Positions 24,446-33,966 of a DNA stretch of 64,000 nt are shown piece after piece. The notes beneath the pieces are model-generated. The model was not told the DNA's origin, did no database searches, and saw only the letters and a list, made by a program, of their open reading frames with translations. The first letter of the stretch is position 1. The number at the start of each line of letters is the position of its first letter. The stretch is from JASHSH01 sp036490215 (GTDB lineage: Bacteria > Pseudomonadota > Alphaproteobacteria > Rhodospirillales > Magnetospirillaceae). The stretch covers positions 1 through 64,000 of the forward strand of contig DASXEH010000073.1 in NCBI GenBank assembly GCA_036490215.1, written 5' to 3'. The position numbers and the translations under genes were made by a program.

Positions 24446-24968
24446 GGTTGCCGATTTCCCCACCGCGCACCACACGCGCGATGCGGTCGAGCACGGCGTT
24501 CACCAGACCAGGCTCGCTGCCGCCGTAGAACGCGCCGGCGACGTCGGTATATTCCGAGATCGACACGCGCGGCGGAATATCGGACCGCGTGCTGAGCTCA
24601 TAGGCGCCGGCACGCAGGATCGACAGCATGATGACTTCGAGCCGTCCGACCGACCAGCCTTCGTTGAGCGCGCCGGCGATCATCTGGTCGAGATCGCCAA
24701 TGCGTTCGAGCGCCCCGCGCACCAAGGACGCGAACAGCGTGGCGTCCGGCTTCGCCAACGGCACTTCGACTTCGGGCAGGTCCTCGGCCTCGGGGCCGAT
24801 CATGGTCGTGCGGCCGACGCCGTGATCGACGAAATCGCGGATGATCGCGTCCGCGCTCGCGCCGGTCATCTCGGATTGATAGAGCGCCTGCACCGCGGCC
24901 AGACGCGCAGCCGACAGCCGGCGCGGCCCGCGTTTACCGTCATCGAGCTTGGTTTCTCCGTCGCTCAT
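24432..24968 (-). CDS. nusB: Transcription antitermination factor NusB
   Basis: NusB binds rRNA boxA with NusE (S10) and suppresses Rho termination in rRNA operons. This 178-residue protein starts with a charged tail and the core RLSAARLAAVQALYQSEM, then ends with AYELSTRSDIPPRVSISEYTDVAGAF and AVLDRIAR. It overlaps ribH by 4 bases and thiL by 14 bases or more, a typical coupled arrangement. Confidence 0.95.
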   Translation of the reverse strand: MSDGETKLDDGKRGPRRLSAARLAAVQALYQSEMTGASADAIIRDFVDHGVGRTTMIGPEAEDLPEVEVPLAKPDATLFASLVRGALERIGDLDQMIAGALNEGWSVGRLEVIMLSILRAGAYELSTRSDIPPRVSISEYTDVAGAFYGGSEPGLVNAVLDRIARVVRGGEIGNRAGA

Positions 24969-25462
24969 TCGAAACCGAAACCCAATTCAGTCTTGAGCCC
25001 GATCATGCGCAGGCAGGCGCGCGCCGCCTGGCCGCCGTGATCGGTGCCTTCGATGCGGCAGCGGGCCATGGCCTGTTCGAGAGTCTGCACCGTCAGGATG
25101 CCGTTGCCGACGGCGAGCAGGCGCTGGACGGCGATATCCTGCACGCCGCGCATCGCCTCGCGGCAGATGTGATCATAGTGATCGGTCTCGCCTTTGATCG
25201 CGCAACCGAGCACGACATAACCGGCCGCACCCCAGGTGCCGGGCGAACGCTCGCCGGCCTTCACCGCGAAAGCCAAAGTGGCAGGCAACTCGGCGACGCC
25301 GGGGATCGTGATCACCCGCGAGGTCGCGCCGGCTGCTTCGAGCGCCGCGTTGACGCCGCGCAGCAGATGATCGGCGATGTCGTTGTAGAAACGCGCCTCG
25401 ATGACGACAATGCGTGCGCCGCGGGCCGCCGTGGTTTGCGTATGGATGGCCGCGCCGGTCAT
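24965..25462 (-). CDS. ribH: 6,7-dimethyl-8-ribityllumazine synthase
   Basis: RibH condenses the ribityl-uracil intermediate with dihydroxybutanone phosphate to form lumazine, the penultimate riboflavin step. The 165-residue protein has VVIEARFYNDIADHLL, PGVAELPATLAF, VLGCAIKGETDHYDHI (with the catalytic His region) and NGILTVQTLEQAM. It overlaps ribBX by 4 bases at its start and nusB by 4 at its end. Confidence 0.96.
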   Translation of the reverse strand: MTGAAIHTQTTAARGARIVVIEARFYNDIADHLLRGVNAALEAAGATSRVITIPGVAELPATLAFAVKAGERSPGTWGAAGYVVLGCAIKGETDHYDHICREAMRGVQDIAVQRLLAVGNGILTVQTLEQAMARCRIEGTDHGGQAARACLRMIGLKTELGFGFE

Positions 25463-26607
25463 GTCGTCTTCCAGTCGAGAGGGATTTCCCGCGTCTCGAC
25501 CACTTTGAGGCCATGACCTTCGAGGCCGACGATCGAGCGATGCGAATTGGAGAGCAGGATCATTTCCTTGATGCCGAGATCGAGCAGGATCTGCGCGCCG
25601 ACGCCATAGTCGCGCAGCGACGCACCCTCACCGCCGCCTTCGAGCCGCGCCTTGACCTGTTCCGACAGCGCCGTCGAATTCGGCTCGCGGATCAGCAGCA
25701 CCGCGCCCCGGCCTTCCTTGGCGATCATGCCCATCGCCGCGTGCAACTGCCCGGCCTTGCCGCCGTTGCGATCGCCCAGTGCATCGTCGAGCACGTTGAG
25801 CGCATGGACGCGCACCATGGCCGGCCCGCCTTCGGTCACATCGCCCATCACCAGCGCGACATGCTCGGCATAGGACGCCGTGTTGACATAGATCATCATC
25901 CGCCACTTGCCGCCCCAGGCCGATTCGAGATCGGTCTCGACGGTGCGGGTGACCAGCTTGTCGTGGCGGCGGCGATAAGCGATCAGATCGGCGATGGTGC
26001 CGAGCTTGATGCCGTGGAACTGGGCGAAGGCGACCAGTTCGGGCGTGCGCGCCATGGTGCCGTCGTCATTCATGATCTCGCAGATCATGCCGGCCGGGTT
26101 CAACCCCGCCAGCCGCGCGATATCGACGGCGGCTTCGGTGTGGCCGGCGCGCACCAGCACACCGCCCTCGCGCGCCATCAACGGGAAAACATGGCCGGGG
26201 CTGACGATATCCGTCGCGCCTTTTTTGGGATCGATGGCCACCGCGATCGTCTGGGCGCGATCGGCGGCCGAGATGCCGGTGGTCACGCCTTCGCGCGCTT
26301 CGATGCTGACGGTGAAGGCCGTCTCATGGCGCGTGCCGTTGCGCGGCGTCATCATCGAGAGGCCAAGCTGCTGGATGCGGTCGCGCGTCATCGCCAGGCA
26401 GATCAGGCCACGCGCGTGCTTGGCCATGAAATTGACCTGCTCCGCGGCAGCGAATGATGCCGGCAGGATCAGGTCGCCTTCGTTCTCGCGGCCCTCATCG
26501 TCGATGAGGATGAACATGCGCCCGTTCTTCGCCTCTTCGATGATCTCCTCGATCGGCGACATATACGGGTGGAAGCGCGAGACGGACGACATGGAAAGGT
26601 TTGTCAT
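25459..26607 (-). CDS. ribB: RibBX: dihydroxybutanone-phosphate synthase with degenerate RibA domain
   Basis: The N-terminal RibB domain (about 17-215) is intact: DDEGRENEGDL at 36-46, the TPRNGTRHETAF loop, and AGHTEAAVDIARLAG. The C-terminal half follows the GTP cyclohydrolase II fold, but the zinc site is lost: around residues 266-290 (RVHALNVLDDALGDRNGG...) none of the three expected cysteines is present. It therefore makes the 4-carbon precursor but cannot supply GTP cyclohydrolase II activity; that must come from another locus. It lies between ribE and ribH in the operon. Confidence 0.9.
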   Translation of the reverse strand: MTNLSMSSVSRFHPYMSPIEEIIEEAKNGRMFILIDDEGRENEGDLILPASFAAAEQVNFMAKHARGLICLAMTRDRIQQLGLSMMTPRNGTRHETAFTVSIEAREGVTTGISAADRAQTIAVAIDPKKGATDIVSPGHVFPLMAREGGVLVRAGHTEAAVDIARLAGLNPAGMICEIMNDDGTMARTPELVAFAQFHGIKLGTIADLIAYRRRHDKLVTRTVETDLESAWGGKWRMMIYVNTASYAEHVALVMGDVTEGGPAMVRVHALNVLDDALGDRNGGKAGQLHAAMGMIAKEGRGAVLLIREPNSTALSEQVKARLEGGGEGASLRDYGVGAQILLDLGIKEMILLSNSHRSIVGLEGHGLKVVETREIPLDWKTT

Positions 26608-26612
26608 GGGGA

Positions 26613-27200
26613 TCAGGCCTTGGCGATCAGGCGCGCAACATATCGCGCCAGCATGTCGATTTCCATGTTCACCGCGTCGCCGGGTTTGAGCGCCCCCAGC
26701 GTCGTGTGTGCCGCCGTATGCGGGATGATGTTGACGCCAAAGGTCGAATCGTCGACTTCGTTGACCGTCAGCGACACGCCTTCGAGCGCCACCGATCCCT
26801 TGGGTGCGACGAATTTGGCAAGTTCGGCCGGCGGCGCGAAGACCAGGCGGATCGAATCGTTCTCTTTACGGGTCGAGACCAGCTTGGCGACGCCGTCGGT
26901 GTGGCCCGAGACGATATGGCCGCCCAGCTCATTACCGACCTTGAGCGCGCGTTCGAGGTTGAGCTTGGTGCCTTTCTTCCAGGCGCCCAGCGTCGTCTTG
27001 GCGATGGTCTCGGCCGAGGCGACCACCGAGAACTGGTTCTTGCGCAATTCGGTGACGGTGAGGCAGATGCCGCTGCAGGCGATCGAGGCGCCGATCGGGA
27101 TCGTGTCGGGATCGTAAGTGGTGGCGATGGCGAGGCGGCGCTCGTCGGTCCCGATGACCGCAGTCACTTCGCCGATATCGGTGATGATACCAGTGAACAT
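26613..27200 (-). CDS. ribE: Riboflavin synthase alpha chain
   Basis: RibE (RibC) dismutates two lumazines to riboflavin. The 195-residue protein starts MFTGIITDIGEVTAV and shows the two homologous lumazine-binding halves: GASIACSGICLTV, LGGHIVSGHTDGVA, GSVALEGVSLTVNEV and AHTTLG. It lies 74 bp after nrdR; ribD, which often occupies this place, is absent. Confidence 0.96.
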   Translation of the reverse strand: MFTGIITDIGEVTAVIGTDERRLAIATTYDPDTIPIGASIACSGICLTVTELRKNQFSVVASAETIAKTTLGAWKKGTKLNLERALKVGNELGGHIVSGHTDGVAKLVSTRKENDSIRLVFAPPAELAKFVAPKGSVALEGVSLTVNEVDDSTFGVNIIPHTAAHTTLGALKPGDAVNMEIDMLARYVARLIAKA

Positions 27201-27274
27201 ATCAGCCTTGCGTTGGGCGATGGGATAAGGCGGCGCGTCCGGCGGCCATCAGGCGGCCGCCGGTAGAACGAAGA

Positions 27275-27739
27275 TCAGTCGTCGAGTACGCTGCCACCGA
27301 TTTTCCCGATGAAATCTTCGAAATCCTTCGCCTCGCGGAAGTTCTTGTAGACCGAGGCAAAGCGGACATAAGCAACCGGATCGAGCCCGGCAAGGGCTTC
27401 CATCACCATTTCGCCGATCATGGTCGACGGAATTTCGGTCTCGCCGCTGCTTTCCAGGCGGCGCTGGATGCTGTTGACCACCCGCTCGACCCGTTCGGGT
27501 TCGACGGGACGTTTGCGCACGGCAACCGCGATCGAGCGGGCCAGCTTGTCGCGATCGAAGGCGGCGCGCTGGCCGTTCTTCTTCACCACCACCAGATCGC
27601 GCAGCTGCACGCGCTCGAATGTGGTGAAGCGCGAACCGCATTGCGGGCACGAACGGCGGCGTCGGATGGCGGCATTGTCTTCGGTCGGCCGCGAATCCTT
27701 AACCTGAGTATCCTCGTGGCCGCAGAACGGACAACGCAT
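27275..27739 (-). CDS. nrdR: Transcriptional repressor NrdR
   Basis: NrdR senses ATP/dATP through an ATP-cone and represses ribonucleotide reductase genes. This 154-residue protein has the zinc ribbon with Cys3, Cys6, Cys31 and Cys34 (MRCPFC, SCPQC), followed by the ATP-cone (VVKKNGQRAAFDRDKLARSI) and VAYVRFASVYKNFREAKDF. It sits between glyA and ribE, a common alphaproteobacterial placement. Confidence 0.96.
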   Translation of the reverse strand: MRCPFCGHEDTQVKDSRPTEDNAAIRRRRSCPQCGSRFTTFERVQLRDLVVVKKNGQRAAFDRDKLARSIAVAVRKRPVEPERVERVVNSIQRRLESSGETEIPSTMIGEMVMEALAGLDPVAYVRFASVYKNFREAKDFEDFIGKIGGSVLDD

Positions 27740-27792
27740 TGCTCAATCCCCCACACCAAAAAATCAGAACGTCGAAGCGACTGACTGTTTGC

Positions 27793-29085
27793 TCACTGCC
27801 GATAGATCGGGAACCGATCGCACAGTTCCGCGACCTTTTGCCGAACGCGAATCTCGATATCCCCATTCTTGTCCGGCGTCGCCGCCAGACCTTCGAGCGT
27901 TTCGGCAATCAATTCGCCGACGCGCTTGAACTCTTCCTTGCCGAAGCCGCGCGTGGTGGCGGCCGGCGAGCCGAGACGAACCCCCGAGGTGATCGTCGGC
28001 TTTTCCGGATCGAAGGGAATGCCGTTCTTGTTGCAGGTGATGGCCGCGCGCTCAAGCCCATGCTCAGCCACCTTGCCCGTCAGCTTCTTCGGCCGCATAT
28101 CGACCAGCATTAGATGCGTATCGGTGCCGCCCGAAACGATATCGAAGCCGCGAGCCTTCAGCGTCTCGGCCAACACCGCAGCATTCTCTTTCACCGCCTT
28201 CGCATAGGCCTTGAACTCAGGACGCAACGCCTCGCCGAGCGCCACAGCTTTCGCGGCGATCACATGCATCAGCGGACCGCCCTGGAGACCCGGGAAGATC
28301 GCCGAGTTGATCTTCTTGCCGAGGTCGAGGTCGTTCGAAAGGATCATGCCGCCGCGCGGGCCGCGCAGCGTCTTGTGCGTCGTCGTCGTCGTCACATGGG
28401 CATGCGGCACGGGGCTCGGATGCACGCCGCCTGCGACAAGACCGGCGAAATGCGCCATGTCGACCATCAGCTTCGCGCCGACCTCATCCGCGACCCTGCG
28501 GAAGGCGGCGAAATCGATCTCGCGCGGATAGGCCGAACCGCCGGCCACGATGACCTTCGGCTTGTGCTCCTTCGCCAGGCGCTCAACCTCTTCCATGTCG
28601 ATGCGCTGATCATCCTTGCGCACCGTGTAGGAGACGCATTTGAACCACTTGCCCGACATGTTGGCGTTGGCGCCATGGGTCAGATGGCCGCCGGCGGCGA
28701 GATCGAGACCCATGAAGGTGTCGCCCGGCTGCATCAGCGCCATGAACACGGCCTGATTGGCCTGCGAGCCGGAATGGGGCTGCACATTGGCATAGCTGCA
28801 GCCGAACAGCTGCTTGGCGCGTTCGATCGCCAGATCTTCGGCGACGTCCACATACTCGCAACCGCCGTAATAGCGTTTACCTGAATAACCTTCGGCGTAT
28901 TTGTTGGTGAGCACCGAACCCTGCGCCTCGAGAACCGCGCGCGAGACGATGTTCTCCGACGCAATCAACTCGATCTGATTCTGCTGGCGACCCAATTCCT
29001 TGTCGATCGCCGCCCGAATCTCGGGATCGGTCTCGGACAGAGGCGCGTTGAAGAAGCGAAGCGACTGGGACTGCTCAACCGTCAT
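27793..29085 (-). CDS. glyA: Serine hydroxymethyltransferase
   Basis: GlyA interconverts serine and glycine with tetrahydrofolate, supplying one-carbon units. The 430-residue protein has IELIASENIVSRAVLEAQGS, YAEGYSGKRYYGGCEYVD, and the PLP lysine in TTTTHKTLRGPRGG. The ATG at 29085 (MTVEQSQSL) follows GAGGA by 10 nt; a longer frame to 29172 would run into rpiB. It is the second gene of the rpiB-led operon. Confidence 0.96.
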   Translation of the reverse strand: MTVEQSQSLRFFNAPLSETDPEIRAAIDKELGRQQNQIELIASENIVSRAVLEAQGSVLTNKYAEGYSGKRYYGGCEYVDVAEDLAIERAKQLFGCSYANVQPHSGSQANQAVFMALMQPGDTFMGLDLAAGGHLTHGANANMSGKWFKCVSYTVRKDDQRIDMEEVERLAKEHKPKVIVAGGSAYPREIDFAAFRRVADEVGAKLMVDMAHFAGLVAGGVHPSPVPHAHVTTTTTHKTLRGPRGGMILSNDLDLGKKINSAIFPGLQGGPLMHVIAAKAVALGEALRPEFKAYAKAVKENAAVLAETLKARGFDIVSGGTDTHLMLVDMRPKKLTGKVAEHGLERAAITCNKNGIPFDPEKPTITSGVRLGSPAATTRGFGKEEFKRVGELIAETLEGLAATPDKNGDIEIRVRQKVAELCDRFPIYRQ

Positions 29086-29113
29086 AACCGTTAGGTCCTC
29101 TTCTCTCTCGTAC

Positions 29114-29569
29114 TCAGACAGACATCTCATCGGCGGGCGACATCTTGGCGATGCGCCGCGCGTGCCGGCCACCCTCGAAGACGGTGGTCAGGAAAATCTG
29201 CAGGCAATCCTTGGCCAGGTCCGGGCCGATGGTGCGACCGCCCATGCAGATCACATTGGCATCGTTGTGCTGGCGCGACAGCCGCGCGCCGAGGGCGTCA
29301 TGGATCAGCGCGGCACGGATCCAGGGAAAGCGATTGGCGGCGATGCTGATGCCGATGCCGGTCCCGCAGAGAAGCACACCGAAAGTCGCTTGCTTCTCAT
29401 GCAACGCAGCCGCCATCCGCTGGGCATAGTCGGGATAGTCGACCGACTCGGTGCTGTCCGTGCCGAGGTCGAGCAACGGATAGCCCAGCCGGTTCAATTC
29501 CACGGCGAGGATGGTCTTCAGGTCGAAGCCCCCGTGATCGGAGGCCACCGCGACGATGGGCAACGACAT
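29114..29569 (-). CDS. rpiB: Ribose-5-phosphate isomerase B
   Basis: RpiB interconverts ribose 5-phosphate and ribulose 5-phosphate; ribulose 5-phosphate is also the RibB substrate made downstream in this operon. The 151-residue protein has VAVASDHGGFDLK, DYPDYAQRMA, LLCGTGIGISIAANRF and the conserved CMGGRTIG. It is the first gene of the leftward operon, with an intergenic region of 462 bp upstream. Confidence 0.95.
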   Translation of the reverse strand: MSLPIVAVASDHGGFDLKTILAVELNRLGYPLLDLGTDSTESVDYPDYAQRMAAALHEKQATFGVLLCGTGIGISIAANRFPWIRAALIHDALGARLSRQHNDANVICMGGRTIGPDLAKDCLQIFLTTVFEGGRHARRIAKMSPADEMSV

Positions 29570-30031
29570 AGCCGGTTAACAATGGGAAGTGAGGAACAAA
29601 GGGGTTGATACCATATGTCGGAAAGGGGTGCCAGGGGGCCACAACCGCTCGCGAGCATCGCCAGGAGCGGCAAGGTTCAGCGGGATCGCCAAATCGACGC
29701 CAGTCACACCTTAGCATTCAATAGAATCGGCAAAACACGGCGCTACGACGCTTCAGTATCAGCCGCAAACGCCAAGTCATGCGCCATTAATGCGGGTGAA
29801 ATGCGCGGCTGAATGTGGTTCGCGAAAATCGGGTTTCGATTTCGCACACAACTCGACGCTTAAGCTCAAATGCTGGTGCGCGACGTTGCCCATTTTTGAT
29901 GCTCCCTATTCTTCGCCTTTCGCCACGATCACATGATCATTATTCAACAAACACCCCACGCGATTGACATCAATCATCCACTATGCGCTGATTGTACGTA
30001 AGTCGTGTAGAAACTGGGGGCTGCAAAGAAA
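29570..30031. other. 462-bp intergenic region between rpiB and mucR
   Basis: No convincing gene lies here. The part from about 29880 to 30000 is clearly richer in A/T than the flanks, and TTGACA occurs at 29963-29968, though no good -10 box is spaced from it. It must contain the divergent promoters of the rpiB operon and mucR; MucR proteins often bind AT-rich DNA and regulate themselves. Confidence 0.5.
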
Positions 30032-30481
30032 ATGAGCGAAGGAGGTTTGGACAAAACTTCGCGGAGCGAAATTTTGCGTATGGCAGTTGAGGTGGTTTCC
30101 GCTTACGTCGGCCGCAATTCGATCCCGTCCCAGCAAATCCCCGAGGTCATCCAAACCGTCGTCTCCGCGCTGAACACTCTCGGCGCGCGCGGGATGGACG
30201 GTGGGGGCGAACCACCGAAGCCGGCGATTGCGATCAAGAAATCGATCGCGCCGGACTACATCATCTGTCTGGAAGACGGAAAGAAGTTGAAGATGCTGAA
30301 GCGGCATCTGCGCACCAACTTCAACCTGACGCCCGATCAATACCGCGCCAAATGGGGCCTGGCGCCCGACTATCCGATGGTGGCGCCCAACTACGCCCTG
30401 CAGCGTTCGGCCTTCGCCAAGAAGATCGGCCTCGGCCGCAAGCCGGGCGAAAAGAAATCGAAGCGCGGCCGCGGACGCTAA
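30032..30481 (+). CDS. Ros/MucR-family transcriptional regulator
   Basis: This 149-residue protein is a Ros/MucR regulator, which in alphaproteobacteria controls surface polysaccharides, motility and symbiosis or virulence. The zinc-finger region reads ICLEDGKKLKMLKRHL followed by RTNFNLTPDQYRAKWG. Ligand positions are Cys79, Asp82 and His92, but the usual fourth ligand near 97 is Phe (with Asn96 and Asn98). The C-terminal basic tail (KKSKRGRGR) may add DNA contacts. The gene abuts the convergent small gene at 30482. Confidence 0.92.
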   Translation: MSEGGLDKTSRSEILRMAVEVVSAYVGRNSIPSQQIPEVIQTVVSALNTLGARGMDGGGEPPKPAIAIKKSIAPDYIICLEDGKKLKMLKRHLRTNFNLTPDQYRAKWGLAPDYPMVAPNYALQRSAFAKKIGLGRKPGEKKSKRGRGR

Positions 30482-30688
30482 CTACACGCGGGGCTTGCCA
30501 CCGCCGGCATTCTTTTCCATGACGTAGCGCAATTTGCGCAACGCGGTCTGCTTGAGCGCGTGCTTGTCCATACGCGCCAAGCCGACGATCGAGACCTCGG
30601 TATTGGTGATCGGCTCGATCGCCGAGACCTTGACGTAGTCCCCTACGCGCCTGAATTCAAAAATGATTTCAGTCTTCGGCGGCGTCAC
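30482..30688 (-). CDS. Small conserved alphaproteobacterial protein
   Basis: This 68-residue protein (GTG start) has EIIFEFRRVGDYVKVSAIEP followed by TNTEVSIVG and ends with a basic helix (LKQTALRKLRYVMEK). It resembles the small DUF6898-type proteins of alphaproteobacteria, whose function is not known. Its stop codon abuts the mucR stop with no spacer. The assignment rests on pattern memory and should be tested by a profile search. Confidence 0.65.
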   Translation of the reverse strand: MTPPKTEIIFEFRRVGDYVKVSAIEPITNTEVSIVGLARMDKHALKQTALRKLRYVMEKNAGGGKPRV

Positions 30689-30817
30689 GGCGCGACTCGC
30701 CCCGGCGTTACGACTTGCCAGCGCATATTTTTACCAATTTTCTTAGTTATATAAATCATATTCACACAACTTTCTGCCTTTTTCCTTGACTCGTCGCGAA
30801 ACCGGGGTGTTTGCTCG

Positions 30818-30848
30818 CCCTCCATCATAAACGTCGCTTCGCGGAGGG
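30818..30848 (+). promoter_or_regulatory. Possible RBS-sequestering hairpin before the sulfhydrylase gene
   Basis: CCCTCC (30818-30823) can pair with the ribosome-binding site GGAGGG (30843-30848) of the gene starting at 30853, leaving a 19-nt loop that holds a smaller stem. Such pairing would lower translation. No SAM-II or SAM-V riboswitch consensus is present. Function is inference. Confidence 0.4.
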
Positions 30849-30852
30849 ACCA

Positions 30853-32145
30853 ATGAGCGTTGCCAGCAAACATCCCGAGACCATCGTGCTCCATGCGGGC
30901 TATCGCGCCGATCCTTCCACCAACGCGGTTGCCGTGCCGATCTATCAAACCACGTCCTATCAGTTCAAAGACACCAAGCACGCCTCGAATCTGTTCGCTC
31001 TCGCCGAGCTCGGCAACATCTATACGCGCATCATGAACCCGACCAACGACGTGCTCGAGCAGCGCATCACCGCGCTCGAAGGCGGCGTGGCGGCACTGGC
31101 GGTGGCCTCGGGTCAGGCGGCCAGCATGTTTGCGATCCTCAACGTGGCGCAGGCGGGCGACAACTTCGTCACCTCCACCGATCTCTATGGCGGCACCTGG
31201 AATCTGTTCGCCAACACCTTCAAGCAGCTCGGCATCGAGGCGCGCTTTGTTGATCCGGCCGATCCGGAAAACTTCCGCCGCGCGACCGACGCCAAGACCC
31301 GCGCCTACTATGCCGAGACGCTGCCCAATCCCAAGCTCCAGGTGTTCCCGATCGCCGAAGTGGCCAAGATCGGCAACGAGCTCGGCGTGCCGCTGGTCGT
31401 CGACAACACCGCGGCGCCCGTGATCTGCAAACCCTTCGATCTCGGCGCGCATATCATCGTCTATTCGACCACCAAATATATCGGCGGCCATGGCACCTCG
31501 ATCGGCGGCATCATTGTCGACTCGGGCAAGTTCGATTGGGAGAAACACGCCAAGCGCTTCCCGCTGTTGAACGAGCCCGATCCCAGCTATCACGGTGCGG
31601 TGTGGACCCAGGCGGTGAAGCCGCTCGGCCCGATCGCCTATATCATTCGCGCCCGCGTCATCCTGCAGCGTGACATCGGCGCGGCAGTGAGCCCTTTCAA
31701 CGCGTTCCAGACCATCGCCGGGCTTGAGACGCTGCCGCTGCGGATGCGCGAGCACAACAAGAATGCGCTGGCCGTGGTCGATTTCCTGACCAAGCAGCCG
31801 AAGGTGACCAAGGTCATCCATCCGTCGCTGCAGACCGGCGAGAACAAGCGCCGCGCCGATGTCGCGCTCAAGGGCGGCTATGGCGCGCTGGTCGGTTTCG
31901 AGCTGAAGGGCGGCATCGAGTCGGGCAAGACATTCATCGATGCGCTCAAGCTGCTCTATCACGTCGCCAATATCGGCGACGCACGCTCACTGGCCATCCA
32001 TCCCGCCAGCACGACCCATTCGCAATTGAGCGCCGACGATCAGGTGAAGACCGGCGTGACCCCCGGCTATGTCCGCCTCTCGGTCGGCATCGAGCACATC
32101 GACGACATCCTCGCCGACCTGAAACAGGCGTTGGACGCGGCTTAA
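30853..32145 (+). CDS. O-acetylhomoserine aminocarboxypropyltransferase (sulfhydrylase)
   Basis: This 430-residue PLP enzyme of the Cys/Met metabolism family uses O-acetylhomoserine and sulfide to make homocysteine (MetY/Met17 type). It has TSYQFKDTKHASNLFALAE, the IYTRIMNPTNDVLEQRI motif, and the PLP lysine in YSTTKYIGGHGTS. The family length (about 425-430) separates it from the shorter cystathionine synthases. The ATG at 30853 follows GGAGGG by 4 nt. It should feed methionine synthesis. Confidence 0.93.
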   Translation: MSVASKHPETIVLHAGYRADPSTNAVAVPIYQTTSYQFKDTKHASNLFALAELGNIYTRIMNPTNDVLEQRITALEGGVAALAVASGQAASMFAILNVAQAGDNFVTSTDLYGGTWNLFANTFKQLGIEARFVDPADPENFRRATDAKTRAYYAETLPNPKLQVFPIAEVAKIGNELGVPLVVDNTAAPVICKPFDLGAHIIVYSTTKYIGGHGTSIGGIIVDSGKFDWEKHAKRFPLLNEPDPSYHGAVWTQAVKPLGPIAYIIRARVILQRDIGAAVSPFNAFQTIAGLETLPLRMREHNKNALAVVDFLTKQPKVTKVIHPSLQTGENKRRADVALKGGYGALVGFELKGGIESGKTFIDALKLLYHVANIGDARSLAIHPASTTHSQLSADDQVKTGVTPGYVRLSVGIEHIDDILADLKQALDAA

Positions 32146-32154
32146 CTAGCGTCC

Positions 32155-32235
32155 GTCATCGCGAGGAGGCATCGCCGACGAAGCGATCCAGAGCTTTTGC
32201 GCCGCCCTGGATTGCTTCGCTCCGCTCGCAATGAC
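32155..32235. repeat. REP-like palindromic repeat, family B, copy 2
   Basis: GTCATCGCGAGGAGGC and the closing arm TTGCTTCGCTCCGCTCGCAATGAC (split here as TTGCTTCGCTCC and GCTCGCAATGAC) are inverted around GCGATCC/GGATTGC, matching copy 1. It lies between the sulfhydrylase and hemB. Confidence 0.8.
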
Positions 32236-32300
32236 GATTCAATTGGCCCACTTGAGCCGCCCCACTTGAGCCGCGACCCGGAAAGGTGAATAAAGGGGGC

Positions 32301-33335
<1,035 letters not shown>

Positions 33336-33342
33336 GCGGTTT

Positions 33343-33675
33343 TCAATTGATCGTGTAAGTCGTCTCGGTCGTCTGGGGCAGGTAGATGCTCTGGCAATTG
33401 TCGGCTTCGTCGGTGATCACCCAGGGGTGGGTGACGAAGGTCTGCTGGCGATGGGATTGTCCAGGTGGGACGTCGAAATAGAAAACGCGCTGTCCCTGAT
33501 AATTGATCCAAAAGGCCTTGATGAGCCTTGTGCTGCGATTGACGAAATTGACGGCGGTCGAAATGTTGCCGACGTATGACTGTAGCTTAGATTCCACGGG
33601 GCAAATCGCGTCTGCTGCTTTGCAAGTCGTCGATACGAGCATCAGAACACCAGCGACAATCATCAATGACCGCAT
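33343..33675 (-). CDS. Secreted VHL beta-domain protein
   Basis: This 110-residue protein has a signal peptide (residues 1-20 or so). The mature part matches the von Hippel-Lindau beta domain: VNFVNRSTRLIKAFWINYQG, RVFYFDVPPGQS, QQTFVTHPWVITDEADN. In animals the domain binds hydroxyproline; bacterial secreted versions are known but of unknown role. The ATG at 33675 has GGAG 6 nt upstream. Two Cys (25 and 94) could form a disulfide. It is convergent with hemB, 7 bp apart. Confidence 0.8.
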   Translation of the reverse strand: MRSLMIVAGVLMLVSTTCKAADAICPVESKLQSYVGNISTAVNFVNRSTRLIKAFWINYQGQRVFYFDVPPGQSHRQQTFVTHPWVITDEADNCQSIYLPQTTETTYTIN

Positions 33676-33966
33676 CTCAGTCTCCATTACAAGAACGCAG
33701 GACAGCGAACACACTTTCACGACTCGACCAGAGCATTACTCCAAAGTCAAATTCCCGTACTCCAGTGTGGGAAGCGCGTCGGAATTGGTAGAATGTGAAT
33801 GGCGCGGGCGTCGATCTCCAGTTCATCCCCGCCTTTCGTTATATTTAGCCTGATATGGCGCCCGCAAAACGCGCCGCCGAAAGAAACTGACATCAGCCGA
33901 AGCATGACGCGTTGAAGCTTTGGCGGCTATCATGAGCCGCTAAGTTTCGTCCTTCTGGAGTTTGAA

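Noticed and set aside
27201..27274. FMN riboswitch or ribD remnant between nrdR and ribE
   Set aside because: The 74-bp gap is too short for an FMN riboswitch and shows no coding remnant.
29615..29812. 65-residue open frame upstream of mucR
   Set aside because: No ribosome site, no recognisable features, and composition unlike neighbouring genes.
29963..29991. TTGACA promoter before mucR
   Set aside because: No acceptable -10 box at 16-18 bp.
30689..30852. SAM-II riboswitch before the sulfhydrylase
   Set aside because: The expected pseudoknot consensus is not visible; only the ribosome-site hairpin is supported.
33772..33836. tRNA-Leu-like fragment (GGAATTGGTAG near 33779)
   Set aside because: No matching acceptor or anticodon arms are present; probably chance or a tiny remnant.
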